A stretch of 64,000 nucleotides of DNA from Eudorina sp. 2006-703-Eu-15 (GCA_003117195.1 BDSI01000148.1:124001-188000); one strand, 5' to 3'; positions 46,674 through 59,500 are shown, counted from the stretch's first letter. The notes: a model not told the origin generated them from the letters alone. A program made the numbers and translations.

Positions 46674-49332
46674 CGCTCTCCCTAAATGCGGCCGAAACTG
46701 GACGGTTGGACGAGTGTGAGAAAGTCGGTTGCGAAGCGCAGGGAGCACCGTTCAGCCTGAAAACAAGTGTAGTCGACGGCACAATTTAAATTCTCTTGGG
46801 CACACTGAACGCGCGATGGAGTTACGCTAAGAACAATCCCTGGAAAGACTTAAAGCAGCGCTCATAGTAAATAGTAAACCGCGCCTGAAGAGAACGGCGC
46901 CCTGTAATGCTCTGACACAAGGAACCAAGGAAAGAGAGGGGGCGAACCAGGCCGGACGTGCAAGCGTTATGCAAGCATAACACTGTTGTGAACTGGAGCC
47001 CGATAGTGAACAAGGAAATGAAAGGAACGTTTCGACATACTTAATGCATAGATAGGGTACATGATGAGCGGAAGACGAGAATGTGCCCCAACGTGGACGC
47101 ACATCGGGGCTCTGGCGCTCACGCTGAGTGTGATCGCACTGCTGTTAGGCGTCATGTTGCAACCTGGCGCATTTAGGCCTCGTAAGGAGGAATGGGCCAA
47201 CAAGCTTGCGTCACTGAACCAAACCTCTCGTTGAGGTCCCGCACGTTGAGGTCCCGGAGCAGCGGCATGTACTGTAGTTTGTAGGTAGGCTGGCCGTCGG
47301 CGTCGTACTGTCGCTCTGGCACCACCACCGCGTCAATCAGCGGCCGGTTGCTGCCTGGCGGGTGGACTGGCCCGGTCGCAGGTTGGGCCATCGACACGGG
47401 TTGGTATCCGGCCTGGGGCCCCCACCTTGGCTGGCCCGGGAACATTGGGGGCATCTGGCCTAGCCCCGCGGCCGCCGCAGCCGCCGCTGCCGCGGTCGCC
47501 CCACCGGGCCAGCCGGCCATCGCCGGGCCGTGTGTAGCGCCCAACGGGGGGCCCGCCGCTGGCAGTGGGCCACCGCAGAACCAGGTCGCCTGGGCCGCCG
47601 CTGACAGTTGGCCGCCAAAAGGGGTGGGTGCTGCTGCTGAGGGTGCGGCACCCCCCAGGCCTGCCATGGGGAAGCTCGTGGAGCTAACGTCTCCGAACAT
47701 GCCTGTGGCCTGGGCGGCTAGCGGGCCAGGCCACCCTTGCTGAAGGAGGTGCTGGTATAGCCCCCACTTCGCGACGGCGGTGAGGGGATGTACAGCCGCG
47801 TTGCCGTACCCAGCACCGCCGCCCGTGGGCCCCAGAGCTTCTATTCCGCCGCCCTGGCCTGGGTGCCATGCCAGTCCTGGTGCTCCCGGCGCTGCTGCCG
47901 CGAAGGCCCCGCAGAGATTTAGTTGGGCGGCTGTGGGTCCCGTCGGCCCCATGGCCCCGGCGCCCACCGCCGCGCCCGCCTGTTGCTGTGCCGTCTGGCC
48001 TGCTGCCCGGCCGGGAGTGTCCAAACGCCTCCTGAGCCGTGCCGGGGACCGGGGACGCCACAATCTGAACCGAGCGGGTCACCAGCGGTGACGCACTGCC
48101 CAGTCCCACGGGGCGACGGTCTTGGGGCGAATGTGTCGGGTGATTGGCAGCCGGTGGGGCCGCCTGTAGTCGATCCGGGAGTTCGGCCGTGCCCCGGCTC
48201 CCGTTTCCGTTGTGGGGGCCTGCGGGTGTCCCGTTGTGCCCCATCCGTACACCTTCGGGGCCTGCGTCCGGACGGGTTCCGGTCTCATCCTCCACCTCGC
48301 GTACGGCAGCCGTGGCTCGAGTTTCACTCGCCACAGTACCCTCGAGCCTCGTTCCATCTCCGGCCACCCTCGCCGCGCCGGCCCCATCGCTCGTTGCGGC
48401 TGCGGTGGTGGCCGGCGCGCCTTGGGGTGCAGCTGTGGTCGCACCCGCCGCTGAGGTGCCGGCTTCTCCCGCCGCGCGCCGCTTCATAGGCGGGTTCTGC
48501 TGCCGTCTGGTTGACGTGCCGGGCACCGCCTTCGTACTGCGACCGCTGCCGTGGAGTCGTCCCCCTCCGCTATCGGCACCCTGTGATAGCAGGTCCCGGC
48601 CGAGCGGGGTTGAGTCAGTTGCGTCCCAGATTTTGCGCGGGCCCCCCGTCCCGAGGGGGGGGGAGATCGGGGCCGATGGTGGTCCGCGCCAGTCCGGCCT
48701 CTAATCGCATGGCTTGCCCGTCTGCCTGAGTTCGTCAGGCTGTGGTGCAACTGATCGGGTACTGCCCGGTATTCGTTTTCCGCATCCCGGGCCCGAGTTC
48801 GTCGGGTCAGTAGGGAGGGGAGCGCAGCTCGGGTGGCGGTTCGCGCCGACCCGGCTTCGGTATTGTATGCTCGCTGCGTGCCTGAGTTCGTCAGGTGGCG
48901 ATGTGCAAGTCGGGTTTTGCCCGGTGCCCCTTCCCCTAGGCCCCGTCTCGCCGGGCGCTAAAGGGGGAGACGCTTGCGTCCGCTGTGGGGTCGGCCTGTC
49001 GGTCCTGTGCCTCACTCGGGGGCGGCCCGCAGTCACAGAACCTCTTTCCTTCATGCCTATTATGCTTGCATAACGTTCGCCCCCTCCCTTCCCTTGGTTC
49101 CTTGTGTCAGATCATTACAGGGCGCCGTTCTCTTCAGGCGCGATTTACTATTTCCTATGAGCGCTGCTTTAAGTCTTAGCGTAACTCCATCGCGCGTTCA
49201 GTGTGCCCAAGAGAATTTAAATTGTGCAGTTGACTACACTTGTTTTCTGGCTGAACGGTGCTCCCTGCGCTTCGCAACCGACTTTCTCACACTCGTCCAA
49301 CCGTCCAGTTTCGGCCGCATTTAGGGAGAGCG
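46674..49332 (-). mobile_element. Nested long-TIR element in unit B
   Basis: Same insertion at the same position as in unit A: 2,659 bases, arms 46674-46980 and 49060-49332, duplication CGAGCCAAG at 46665-46673 and 49333-49341. Differs from the A copy only by a few one-base length changes in homopolymers. Confidence 0.87.
47173..48526 (-). CDS. Cargo gene of nested element, unit B (unknown low-complexity protein)
   Basis: Two overlapping minus-strand frames: 48526-47684 (starts MPGTSTRRQQNPPMKRRAAG; alanine/threonine/glycine-rich with a basic KRR stretch) and 48063-47173 (starts MWRPRSPARLRRR; alanine/glycine/proline-rich, ends LRDLNVRDLNERFGSVTQ...). They probably form one protein through a short intron or a frameshift in the overlap at about 47,990-48,063. 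The end (VVPERQYDADGQPTYKLQYM) is ordinary in composition, which argues for real coding. No transposase motif or known domain was seen. It could be a captured host gene fragment or an accessory protein of the element. Confidence 0.5.
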
Positions 49333-49600
49333 CGAGCCAAGAGGCTCATGGACCGCCAAACTGGAAACAAGAACTTATAAAAAGATTCAAATAAACACCA
49401 TGATGGGACCGATAAACACCATAATGGGACCGTAATTGCTGCACCGTAACGCTGTCAGACCGTGCCTGACGGACCGTTCAACCGGCCAACGACCACAACA
49501 GAATTAGATTGATTTTCTGAAGGTATTTCATCCAGTCTTAAGCTCTCTTACATTGTTATCTGTTTACTATAGTCGGGCATCTAACTCATCTACACCATAT

Positions 49601-51304
49601 TCGGTCTGGTCGGCGGACTGCTGCGCGCACCCCTCGTGGGAGCATCTGTGGGCGGATCCGCTTCCGTTCCGGTGAGGGGGGGGAGCGCTTGTCTTTCCCG
49701 GCGGGTGGCACCTTCGGATGGCGGCGATCGATTGCCCGGGAGCTATCCGTCATTGCTGCAGGCTGCTACGCCTGGCGGAGTCCTCTCCGCAAGCATCGGG
49801 ATTCCCCGGTGGCTGGATACGCGGGTACGGGCCTTCCTCCTGCGGTGGGTGGCCACTCCGCTTCCGTGTCGGGGGAATCATCGCCGGTCGGCTCTGGTTG
49901 TAGCTGACGCTTGCTGGTAACCGCAGGGTTCTGCTGCCTTCTCTCTACCTCCGGTTGTTCCTGTGGCCCCTTTGGTGCCCAGCTTGGCCGGTGTGCCCTT
50001 CGCCTCCGTGCGAGTTGGCTCGCCTGTTCAGGTACGGTTGCGTACTGTGATGGTTGCAGGGTCGGCTTGTTAACGGCTGTTTTCCGCCCGTACAGGTGGT
50101 GGCACCCCTGGGGGTTGCCGCTGGGCGTGTAGCCCGGGTAGCCGCGCAGCTCCGTCCGGGCTTACCCGCCTCGGCCGCCGAGCAGGAGGTGGTGTACCAG
50201 CAGGGGCTGGAGGCTGCGAACCGGTGGCTCTTGGGGGCCTTAGCTCCCACTACTGTACAGCGCCAGGACGCCGCCGCTGTGGAGTTCCTGGGCTGGCTCG
50301 CTCGCTGCGGCCGGGGTCGTACGTGGGCGGACTGCACACCCGACGACGTACTGGTGTTCGTGGTGTCCGCCTGGCTGCCCAATCACCGGGCGCGTGACGG
50401 GGGGCCTGTGGGGCCCGCCGCTGTCAAGTCTTTCTTGTCGGGGCTCAGCGGCTTCTTCGGCCGGGCTGGCCGTGGTGGCCGCTTCGACGCTTCCACCGGA
50501 CTGGGTAACCCTTGTGACTCCGTGTGGGTGGAGGACTTCCGTGTCGCCTATCAGCGCTCGCGGGTGGCGATCGGATACGCAGAAGTGTCCGCCATCCCCA
50601 TGACGCCTGAGAAGTATCAGGGGCTGGTGCGGTACCTGTGGGGTCTCTTCGGACCAGCCACTGCACCCCTGGAGCGGTTGGTGCTGCTGCGGGACCTGCT
50701 GTGCGTGCTGTTGCTCTGGCAGACCGCTGTGCGGGGTCATGACATGGGCAAGCTGGGCCTGGGCGATTTTGTGGATCCCTTCCGGCCCGAGCTGCCCAGC
50801 TCCCAGTTCCCCTTGCCTCCGCCCTGGCAGTGGGGCCCCCCGCTGGCGGGGCCCGTGTTATGCTTCCGCCAGCGGGGCACCAAGACCTACAAACTGGAGC
50901 GGGCACCTCCCGTCTGGCTGTTGCCGAACCCAGTGGAGCCGGCCTTCTGCCTCCCGCGTACGCTGGCGTACTACATCTGGTGCTGCAACCAGCCCGACGC
51001 TCCCGCAGGAGCGTCGGTCCAAGATCTGCTGTTCCGGCCCCTAACGGCTGACCAGCGGGGCTTCAAGGACGTGGCCCTGCAGAGCGCTAGCCTGGCGGCG
51101 CGCCTCCGCCTGCATTTGAAGTCCGCCGGGCTTTACGCGGGTGAGACGGTGCACAGCTTCCGCCGCGGCGCGCTGCAGGCCGCTGAGGCGGCTGGCGAGG
51201 GGACCGACAACCTCTTGGGCTTTGGGCAGTTGCGCAGCGTCGCCACGCTGGCCCGCTACCTGGACCGGCACCGCCATGAGCGGGACGTGCGGCCCCGCGT
51301 CTGA
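49601..51304 (+). CDS. Tyrosine recombinase, unit C (5' truncated)
   Basis: The main exon (50096-51304) is intact over 402 codons with the same catalytic residues as unit A (TAVRGHD, RGTKTYK, HSFRRG, LARYLD). The upstream exons are present but begin within the first visible exon at the B/C junction, so no native promoter or start codon is attached. It could be expressed only from a chance or read-through start. Confidence 0.75.
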
Positions 51305-53529
51305 TCCTTTCGTTGCCTGCCGGGGTGTTGCATAGGTTCGCCTCCCCGCTGCCGTGCGTTCCTTGCCGTCGCGGGCTGGCGTGTTGGGCGTGTAGGGTGC
51401 AACTGCAGCGGGTGTCCCTGGTGTGATGTGGGTGGTGGTGTTGCGTCACTGGTGCTGGCGCATTTCTCGTTGCCGCTTCCTGCTATGCATTGTTGTCCTC
51501 GTTGGTGCCTGGTCCTGTGTGTCCTGAGGCATGGTGCTGTTGACATTCCCGGGCCAAACTACACATGGGAGCGGTGGGTGGGGTGCACTTTGGTCGGGTC
51601 CCTTGTTGTCTCTACGGGCCTCCAGCGGCGAACATTGTATTTTCTCAATTCGGTGAGAGGAGGATGGGGCACGCTTCTCGTGCGATACGCAATTCGCGGG
51701 CCGTCGTACATCCGTTGTCCCGAGCATTTAAGGGAGCTACCATTGAATACTTCATAAAAATTTCAAATATCTCGCGCAGTTGAAATATTTGCATAGCCGG
51801 TCGTCTGCCCGAACGATACGTGTACGGCTGCTGTCGCTTCGCGAAACGGCATACGCGCGTACCCTGCCTGTCACCCGCGCCCCAACCAAAGCGCAAAGTT
51901 GATGCAAGAAGTAGCTGCACATGCTCCCTTATCGTTGGTGGTAAGGAGTGATGAGATGGCAGAACGAAAGGCAGCAGTGCTGCACGCTACGGCAAATAGC
52001 CGATTTCGATTGACGACGAACTGGCGGGCGGCGCACGGGAGGTAGGTGGACCCTCGTGGACGCAGGCTTTGAGGAGCCCATTTTCCGCGCCAATGAGCCG
52101 CTGCTTGCCATTTCATCAACCTTACTTGCCACAGGAAGTCATTTGGCATGACGAACGCGATCCAGACGCAAGCAGCGTGCAGCGATGTGCGGACGACCTA
52201 CCCCATCAGCCTGGAGGATAAACTCGGGAACACCGCATAGCCCGGATGATGACCACTACCCTTTAACTACATATATACTTCATCTAAAGAAACTGATGCA
52301 GAGCACGCATCATCTTAGAAATTTACCTTGACCAAACGCTCTGTCCGAAACACATGGAGTAGATACCTCTATCAAGATTAGGAAGGTGTAAGAAATCTCA
52401 AATCGGAAACGAACCAACATTGTCTCAACACGAGCAAGGACTTTGTGTAGAATAAAGTGTACGGAAAGCTGTCGGTGCAACATCGAGTGGCATACGCTGG
52501 GGTGATACTACCGCTTGGTATTAAATTTTGCTGTAATATGTCATCTTCATAAAATTGAATTTAAGCTGGTTCAGATGTCCATGTTTACCGATGATTTCCT
52601 GAACAGGCCGGCACTATAATTCAAGATGCCACCATCACCTCGAGCACCGTCCAGCCTCGAAGAGGTAACATACTCTCGTGCAGTTTAAGCCGTCGAATTT
52701 CAGTCTGGTAGATGCTCAGCGGGAGGTTGTTGGTAAAGTACCACGTCTTGTTTTGCTTTAGGGGTTTATAATGAATGCAGTGAACATTTTATTTAATTCA
52801 CTCCAAAGCAAGTTTCGGCGAACTGCGAGGAATCGCCCGATGGCGGCGTCATGGGTTGCTAAAAGTCTTACCGGCATTCATGCGTACGGTGACTTTACAT
52901 TAACATTTGAAGAGCTTTGTTATCACGTATTCATAACTCCATTTCCACTGGTTATAGCCTGCAGTCGGGGGCGCAACTCTATCTGTACCTTATACGCGAC
53001 GGGTACATAATCGGATGCGTAAATAAATACCACTAATCACTCTAGACGACCCTTGTTTAAATGTAACGGCATTCGGGTCGACGTGGATGGCTTGCACGCC
53101 TCCCCTGTACCACCCAGTACGAGTAACGGTTACAGTTCGTTGGGGGCTCCGCGCGACGTCGAAGACCCTTCCGGCGGGCGGGTGGCTGGAGCCTGCAGCG
53201 CGCCACACGGGCCAGGCAGCACTGTCCTATTAGGGCAGAGCAAATCGTCTTGTGAGAGCGGGCAGCTGGAGTCGGAGCGGGGGTCATACGAGCCAATCTA
53301 GCTCTGACGACGGACCCGAGGGAAGGGAGACTCGCTCGCACGGCAAAGACCATGCATCCATCCCGCCCCATCGTGCCCGCCATCCAGCCATTGTGCGGCT
53401 AACAGGGTCAGACGTACCCAGGAATTCGTCCCATTCCACTACTGCTGAGATACACCGACGAAATCCCTCCCCCCCATCATAACCTCTGCCCGCTGCTGTC
53501 ACGCCTTATTACTTCCACGCCCTCATCAG

Positions 53530-56280
53530 CCGCAGCAGCTACAGCAGCAGGGTGCTGCAAGCGCGGCGGGCAGCAGCCTCCTCCCACCCAGCCGCGCTTC
53601 TCCCAACAAGGCGACCGAGGAGGCGACCCTGCGGGATCTCACGAAGAGCGCCTACCACCTGGTCCACGTCGACTACGAAGACAATGCCACCAGCAGACGC
53701 TCACCCAATGCCGTTGGAGGCAACGCCATACACTCGGATGTGCAGCCCTTCTACAAGGCCCTCTGCGATGTGGTGGTGCTTGCGAACCTGGAAGTCTGTA
53801 CCCTCAGGAACATCTCACTGACGGCTGGCCGGAGGCAGGGCGCTAGTAGTCGGGCATCGTCGTCGGGTAGACAGGCCGCATCACCATCATCACCGCCGGT
53901 GGTAGCGCAGCTGGCAAACTGGGAGGTCCAACTGGACAGCATCAACCAGCTTCCGAGGGACTGGAAGGTCCTCATTCGCGATCATGCGGCTGCATCACGG
54001 GAGGGCCGGCTTTGCATCTCAGTCGAGGACTGTATCAAGGAGAAGGCGAACCTAGCGGAGGAGGAGCTGAAGGGCCGTGTGACGCAGGCGCTGACGAGGG
54101 CTGCTGCGGATGGAAGTCCGCAGCAGCGGGTGGAAGTGGAGAAGGAACTGACGCTCATCAGCAAGGCGTACGCGGCCTATCGAGCGGACCTTCTGGGGCC
54201 GACCAAAACGCCGCCGTCGCCGGCGGAGCCAGACGACCTTCCGGGCGGCCCCAATCCCGTGGCCCCAAAAGTGCTGGCAGATCTGGCGGTGCAGCTGCTG
54301 CAGGTCGTGGCGGAGAAGCTCCCTGAGGGAAGTACGCTGGCCATGACACGGACACGCCAGCAGAAAGGACCCAAGAACTTCCCCAGCAACACGCTCAAGA
54401 AGCTACTGCGGGTACGTGTTGACTCATCAGTGTCCGGGGCTGAATAGATGTGTTTTTAACGCATGAGGGACGGGACTTTGGGTGACGATCGTATTGCCGG
54501 GCGGGCACTTCATTCTCACATGGCTGATGACCGGGTAGACTCCCCCACGCACCTGGCTCAAGCCGCGCGCGCGATAGCCCCTCATCAGCGGCCTACCGCC
54601 CGACATACACGTGCCCATGCCGCCGTCAGGTTAACATTTGGGCCCAAACACGTGGCATTATTAGCATCACGCATGAATCGTGTTACAGTGGACCCCGCGG
54701 GTCGCCTTTTGTGGTAGTCGATGCCGCCTCGCTCGCGGTTGCGTGAATAATATATATGCCGCCTCACGGGGAGAAGCCGTGGCGCTGAGCGAAGGCGCAC
54801 CTACCGGGGCAGCAGGGCCCCAAATTGTCGAGGCCCACGCATGGTAGTGACCCGGTTCGTTCCTCGTATATATGCTGCGCGTGCGGATCACTGCTGACGA
54901 CGGAATGAACCGCGCCTCATTCATCGTTCATGCGTGTGTGTCGTGCAATAAATGACGACGCATGTACGGCAGGCCGCCTGCCAGTCCGGCCAATACGAGC
55001 TGGTGGAGCGACTCCTGGACTTTCAGAATGAGAGCACGACGGCGAACGGCACATCTCAGCCGCCGCCGACGGACCTCCGTAATATCTTGATGAAGTCCAA
55101 GGCGGATAGTGTGCTGGGATGTTTCTGTGCTGCATGGATCGGCTACGCCGAGGGCCGAGACCGAGCGCAGCAGAGGCAGCGTACCAAAGACCCGGACCGT
55201 CTGCGGCGTGACCCGCAGGACCTAAGACAGGAAAACGATTGGTTGGATTATAAACACAGCAGCTACCGAGCTCAGCGCATCGCATACCGACTGGTGCAGT
55301 TCATCATCCGATGGTGGAAGGGCAGGGACAGCAGGCGAATCGGCGCCGGCGTAGACTTGCAAGAGGAAAACTGGGATCAGTTGCAGCGTGTGCTGCGGGA
55401 ACGGCCGGGGGTGGCGTGTAAACCGCTGGCTGCAGCGCTGCTTCAAGTGGCGAAGGAAACCTTACGGGTGAGTGAGCGGCGGGGATTGCGCCCGCCCGGC
55501 ATAGCTAGCCCGTGCTTCACATTAAAATTTCTTTAAATTTTAGTCTTGCGACCGTACTCTCCAGGTACGTTTTGACGTTTTTGTGTTACAAGCTTCTAGC
55601 TAGTACGGTCCAGCAGACGAGCCAAGAGGCTCATGGACCGCCAAACTGGAAACAAGAACTTATAAAAAGATTCAAATAAACACCATGATGGGACCGATAA
55701 ACACCATAATGGGACCGTAATTGCTGCACCGTAACGCTGTCAGACCGTGCCTGACGGACCGTTCAACCGGCCAACGACCACAACAGAATTAGATTGATTT
55801 TCTGAAGGTATTTCATCCAGTCTTAAGCTCTCTTACATTGTTATCTGTTTACTATAGTCGGGCATCTAACTCAAGATGCACTGTTCCGCTCGTCATCTGG
55901 CCCCTGTGTACAGCTTGAAATGTAGCGGCCAGAAGAAGCAACAGACTGTCTTCTCATTGTCTACTTGTGTAAAGGAGTTGATTACACAGCTGATTGATAG
56001 CTCGGTACGTATGTGCTGTGGCTAGCTGGCTACACTTGCGTGCCTCTTCCTTACTCGGCATTGGGTATGTCAGTTGCGCACTGAGACAAACTTCATTTTG
56101 AATGTGCTATGGCATAGCCAAAACGGATGTGAGCGTAGCGTAGGAGCCCACATCTGTTGGCTTCTGGTCTACGCTCATTGGATGGACGCATGTGACTCAG
56201 GCAGAATCAGCGCTGGGGTGTGGATATTCGCCTGGTTGACGGTATGTTTAGCCATCTTGGACCGAGGGAAGCCCCTCTAA
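53530..56280 (+). CDS. Element gene 2, unit C, with probable 3' exons
   Basis: Exons 53530-54411 and 54973-55467 as in B, then two further candidate exons, all phase 0: 55876-56004 (begins MHCSARHLAPVYSLK, donor TCG|GTACGT) and 56074-56280 (begins LRTETNFILNVLWHSQNG, ends at TAA 56278-56280). Together about 570 residues, with the first exon still missing. The last two exons lie to the right of the repeated unit, showing that the element gene crosses the unit boundary. Function unknown; the glutamine-rich start, charged helices and WWKGRDSRR could suit nucleic-acid binding, but no known domain is visible. Confidence 0.55.
55618..55626 (+). other. Unoccupied target site of the nested element in unit C
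   Basis: Unit C has a single CGAGCCAAG with the flanks seen left and right of the insertion in A and B (CCAGCAGA before, AGGCTCATGG after). This proves the exact insertion ends and the 9-base duplication. There is no footprint. Confidence 0.92.
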
Positions 56281-56400
56281 CCGTAAGACAGCTAACCCAT
56301 GTACCGTAATTACACTTACGCCGTCATACCGTCAAAATAATGTGCCAAGTAGGGTCCAACCGTAATTACATTAATTATGGCAAACCGTCACACAGTAAAC
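56281..56400 (+). other. ACCGT-rich AT-rich segment right of the array
   Basis: Just after the stop of element gene 2 there are several ACCGTAATTA/ACCGTCA motifs resembling those at the unit right ends (GGGACCGTAATT near 40476). Probably the true 3' region of the element. No coding seen. Confidence 0.4.
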
Positions 56401-56594
56401 CGCCACCCCTGAACAAAGCGGTTGCCGTAGTCACCATGCTGACAAACATGGTGCTGTGCCCAACCGACCATATGAGGTACACTGTGTACGACTGCCAGGC
56501 TCTCCACAGCACCGGCCCCGACAATCCCAATGTCCCCTACCTCCCGACCCCCTTGACCCCACGTGCGCACCTCTCGTGGATCCGTCGCACATAG

Positions 56595-59500
56595 CGGGCC
56601 AAGGACAGCAGTGAAGATGCTAGTGACACTGCCGACACCACGGCCGCCGCCGACCTGGACGCTGCCGCTGAAGCCGCAGCCGCCAATCTGGCGGTCAAGG
56701 CTTGCGCGGTGGCCATCGCCGCCGACTCCGTCGAGGCGGTGGAGGATGCGGTGGAGTTCCTGAGCGACCACAAACAGTCCTGGCCCGCGCTCAGCCTGGA
56801 GCTGCTCACCCAGCTGGCCGGACAATTCCCCCATCAGACGGTGTCGCTGCTGGCCAAGATGGACCTGACGCAGCTCGAAGAGTCCACATTTGACAACGTG
56901 CTGCCGTGAGTACTGCATGGGGTGGGGGCCCGTGGGCGCAACCTGGCCGTACATGTATCAGGGCGGGTACGGTATGTGCAGTTTTGGATGCGACTGTGGG
57001 TATACGTATATATATATATCGGTGTATCTATCGGTGTATGTTCACATGGTGCCTGTGAAAACCTTCACGCGTAATCCGGACCGGATTGCGGTGAGGATCG
57101 CATTGCAGTGGACGACTTCAAAATATTACGGTTGGGACCGGGTTGCAGTGCGTGGAGTATTAAAACGAGCGAGGCAAACGAGGCAGCATGCAGCGCGAGC
57201 CTCGTTAGAGCGAAAGTTATATTGACCCACGACGCAACGCAACGCACAAAGGGGCCCTAGTCGGCCCGGGGGGGGGGAGGGAAGCCGAGGTCCGTGAGAT
57301 CCGGGTGATGAACGTTCACGTCCACAGGTGACATGACTGCAACACGAGGCTGAAAAGAGAACTTAATGTTAAGTGACTCATTTTACAGCCGCGTCCGGCC
57401 GCGCGCACTCGTATACCCATTACCCCGCCGCCGCCGCCGCGGCCCCCTTGGTGACATTGACGGCCTGTAGTGGCAGTACAGGTACAGTCGTCACGGCTGT
57501 GACAGCCGTCACGCCCGGCAACAGCGGCGGCCGTGACGGTGGCAGCAGCGGCGCCGTCTCCGTACAGCCACAGCCGCCGTCACCTGTTTGGAGGGCGTCC
57601 CCGTACGTGCCTATCCTGCAACCCCTCGCCATCGCCCCCTGCACCTACATACTCCTGTTCCATTACCAATTTACCATTCAACACGACTTGCGCTGCGCTG
57701 CTTGCTTTCCCCGCAACCGTACATTCCCGATTTTCCAAACTTCGTTAACAACACTTTGCGCTGCGGCTCCGCACGCCCATCCGCACCGTCTCGATCATGT
57801 CTGTACTGCAGTTTCCGGCTCACACCCGGCTTCCGGGCCATCGCCGTCAGCACCCACGACCAGCACACCTTCGGCCAGAAGTCCGCCCCGAACGGCCACA
57901 GCCTCGGCGTCTCGACCAAAGACTCGGAGCACTTCTCCACCCAAACAACCCCCGACCCAACCATCGAGGGCTCGCTCTTAATCCGGCCCACCACCTGGCT
58001 TGGCTTTCTGCTGCTCTTTGACGGGCGCGAAGCTCGAAGCCCGACGGTCAAGCTCATGAAGCGCACGGTGGGCTGCATCAGCTTGGCGTTCCTGAGCCAG
58101 GGGCCGGGCAGCCTGGCTTTGTGGATTCTGGCGGCGTCGCTACTGGGTGCGCTGGCCGTGCTGACGCGGATCTGCGCATGGGTCGTGATAATCCTGATGT
58201 GGCCCGTCGTTGGCGTGTTGCGGGCGGCGTGGCAGCGGTTGCGGGCGGCGTGGCAGCTGTTGCGGAGACTGCCCTGCCGTGCCATCAGCAACCAGGTTGT
58301 CCCCGCGGAGCAGCAGAGGCCGAGCGACCCGACACCGCCGCGGAAGCGGAGTTCGATCTGGCGCGGCGTAAACGCGCCGCACTGGGCGGTCGTCAACTGG
58401 CTGCTGGGATGGGGCCGCAGGTCGACCATGATTGCGTGCCGCAAGGTATGTAGCTAATGTAGCTGGGTCCGTCATGCCTCATGCGTGCGTGAAGAAAGGT
58501 AGGAGCGCTAGGCGCTAGCTAGATAGCCGCTGCGCCAGCATCGCTCGGCCTGGATTTGCAGCTGGTGCAGTAGCCTGAAGGTGTGTCGCTCGGAGGCACG
58601 CAGCAGCAGGTTGATTGATTTGTAAAGGGTACCGCCGGGCCCTGCTGCGATGCGTGGCCCGCTGCACATAAGTGCGTCGTGCGTGCGTCCTGAATGGTCG
58701 GCGGCGTTATTATATAAAACAGCAGGCGGCACCGCCCGTTCAAATGTGTGCATCGGGCGATCGCTCATCATCAGATGTCCTGGCGGGTCCGTTCCGACCC
58801 GTCGATTCGTTGCGTGTATAGACGTCCTGGGCGGTCGGTATGTATTGCAGATAGACGGCACGTGCGCGGCACGTGCGCGGCGGTAGGTTCACATGCACGC
58901 ATCGGGGGCGCGCGCGCTCTGATTGTGCATACGGCTCTACCTCACGAGAGCCGCCGCGCCGTAGATGCCAGATATGTAGACTATGAATGAATGAATGTTA
59001 CAGCGGACCCCATCGGGATCATCGGTGTAGACTATGTAGACGTGCTCCACAACGCGGATCGAAAGCCTGCAAACAGGACTGCGTGTATGCCGGTCTGCCG
59101 TATCTTCATCATGCGCAACGAACAGCAAAAGCAAGCTGTCGTGGCATCGTGCGGTGCGGTTAGTTACCGTGCTGCTCAGCCCTGCCCTGAGCCGCTGACC
59201 CGTACGCACGTTGGGGATATGCTGTTGGGTCTATTTCGCCGTATCATTAGATGACTACTGTGGGATCTCCATCCATCCATCCATCTGCGGCCGCTGCCCC
59301 ATCCACATACACATGCGTGCATGGCTTCTTGTTATACACATGCGTGCCACCGCATCATTATTTGACTGTGGGACCTCCATCCCTCCGCGGCCCCGCATAC
59401 ATACATGCACGCAGGTGCCCATGACAGTGGACTTCAGTACGCAGCACGATTCGAAGCTGCTGGAGGAGTTGCTCCGAGCGCCCGACGTGCCGTCCTCCGT

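Larger units (their letters stand above)
40650..49588 (+). repeat. Tandem unit B (mosaic)
   Basis: Second direct unit, full length. From its start to at least 45585 it shares variants with unit C (for example at 45585). From 46311 onward it shares variants with unit A, including the nested element. Its recombinase frame is broken by two one-base deletions in homopolymers. Confidence 0.95.
49601..55873 (+). repeat. Tandem unit C (lacks nested element)
   Basis: Third direct unit. It is collinear with B apart from the missing nested element and one copy of its 9-base duplication, and a few SNPs (for example T at 55264, A in TAGCTAGTACGG). Its recombinase frame is open but 5'-truncated. Confidence 0.95.
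31950..56400 (+). mobile_element. Tyrosine-recombinase element with internal triplication
   Basis: The block holds three direct units: A 32229-40637, B 40650-49588, C 49601-55873. The A/B and B/C junctions are identical: the unit end TAACTCA, a 12-base filler TCTACACCATAT, then TCGGTCTGG. Left of A the recombinase gene continues upstream (exon from 32201). Right of C the second gene appears to continue to a stop at 56280. Thus the true element seems to reach from somewhere near 31.9 kb to about 56.4 kb, and the repeats are internal. No reverse transcriptase or RNase H frame is visible, which favours a Crypton-like DNA element over a DIRS-type retroelement, but the class is not settled. Outer ends and target duplication were not found. 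Confidence 0.7.

Noticed and set aside
31950..56400. DIRS-type retrotransposon (Kangaroo or TOC3-like)
   Set aside because: The tyrosine recombinase would fit, but I see no reverse transcriptase, RNase H or methyltransferase frame in any unit. It could still be a non-autonomous derivative.
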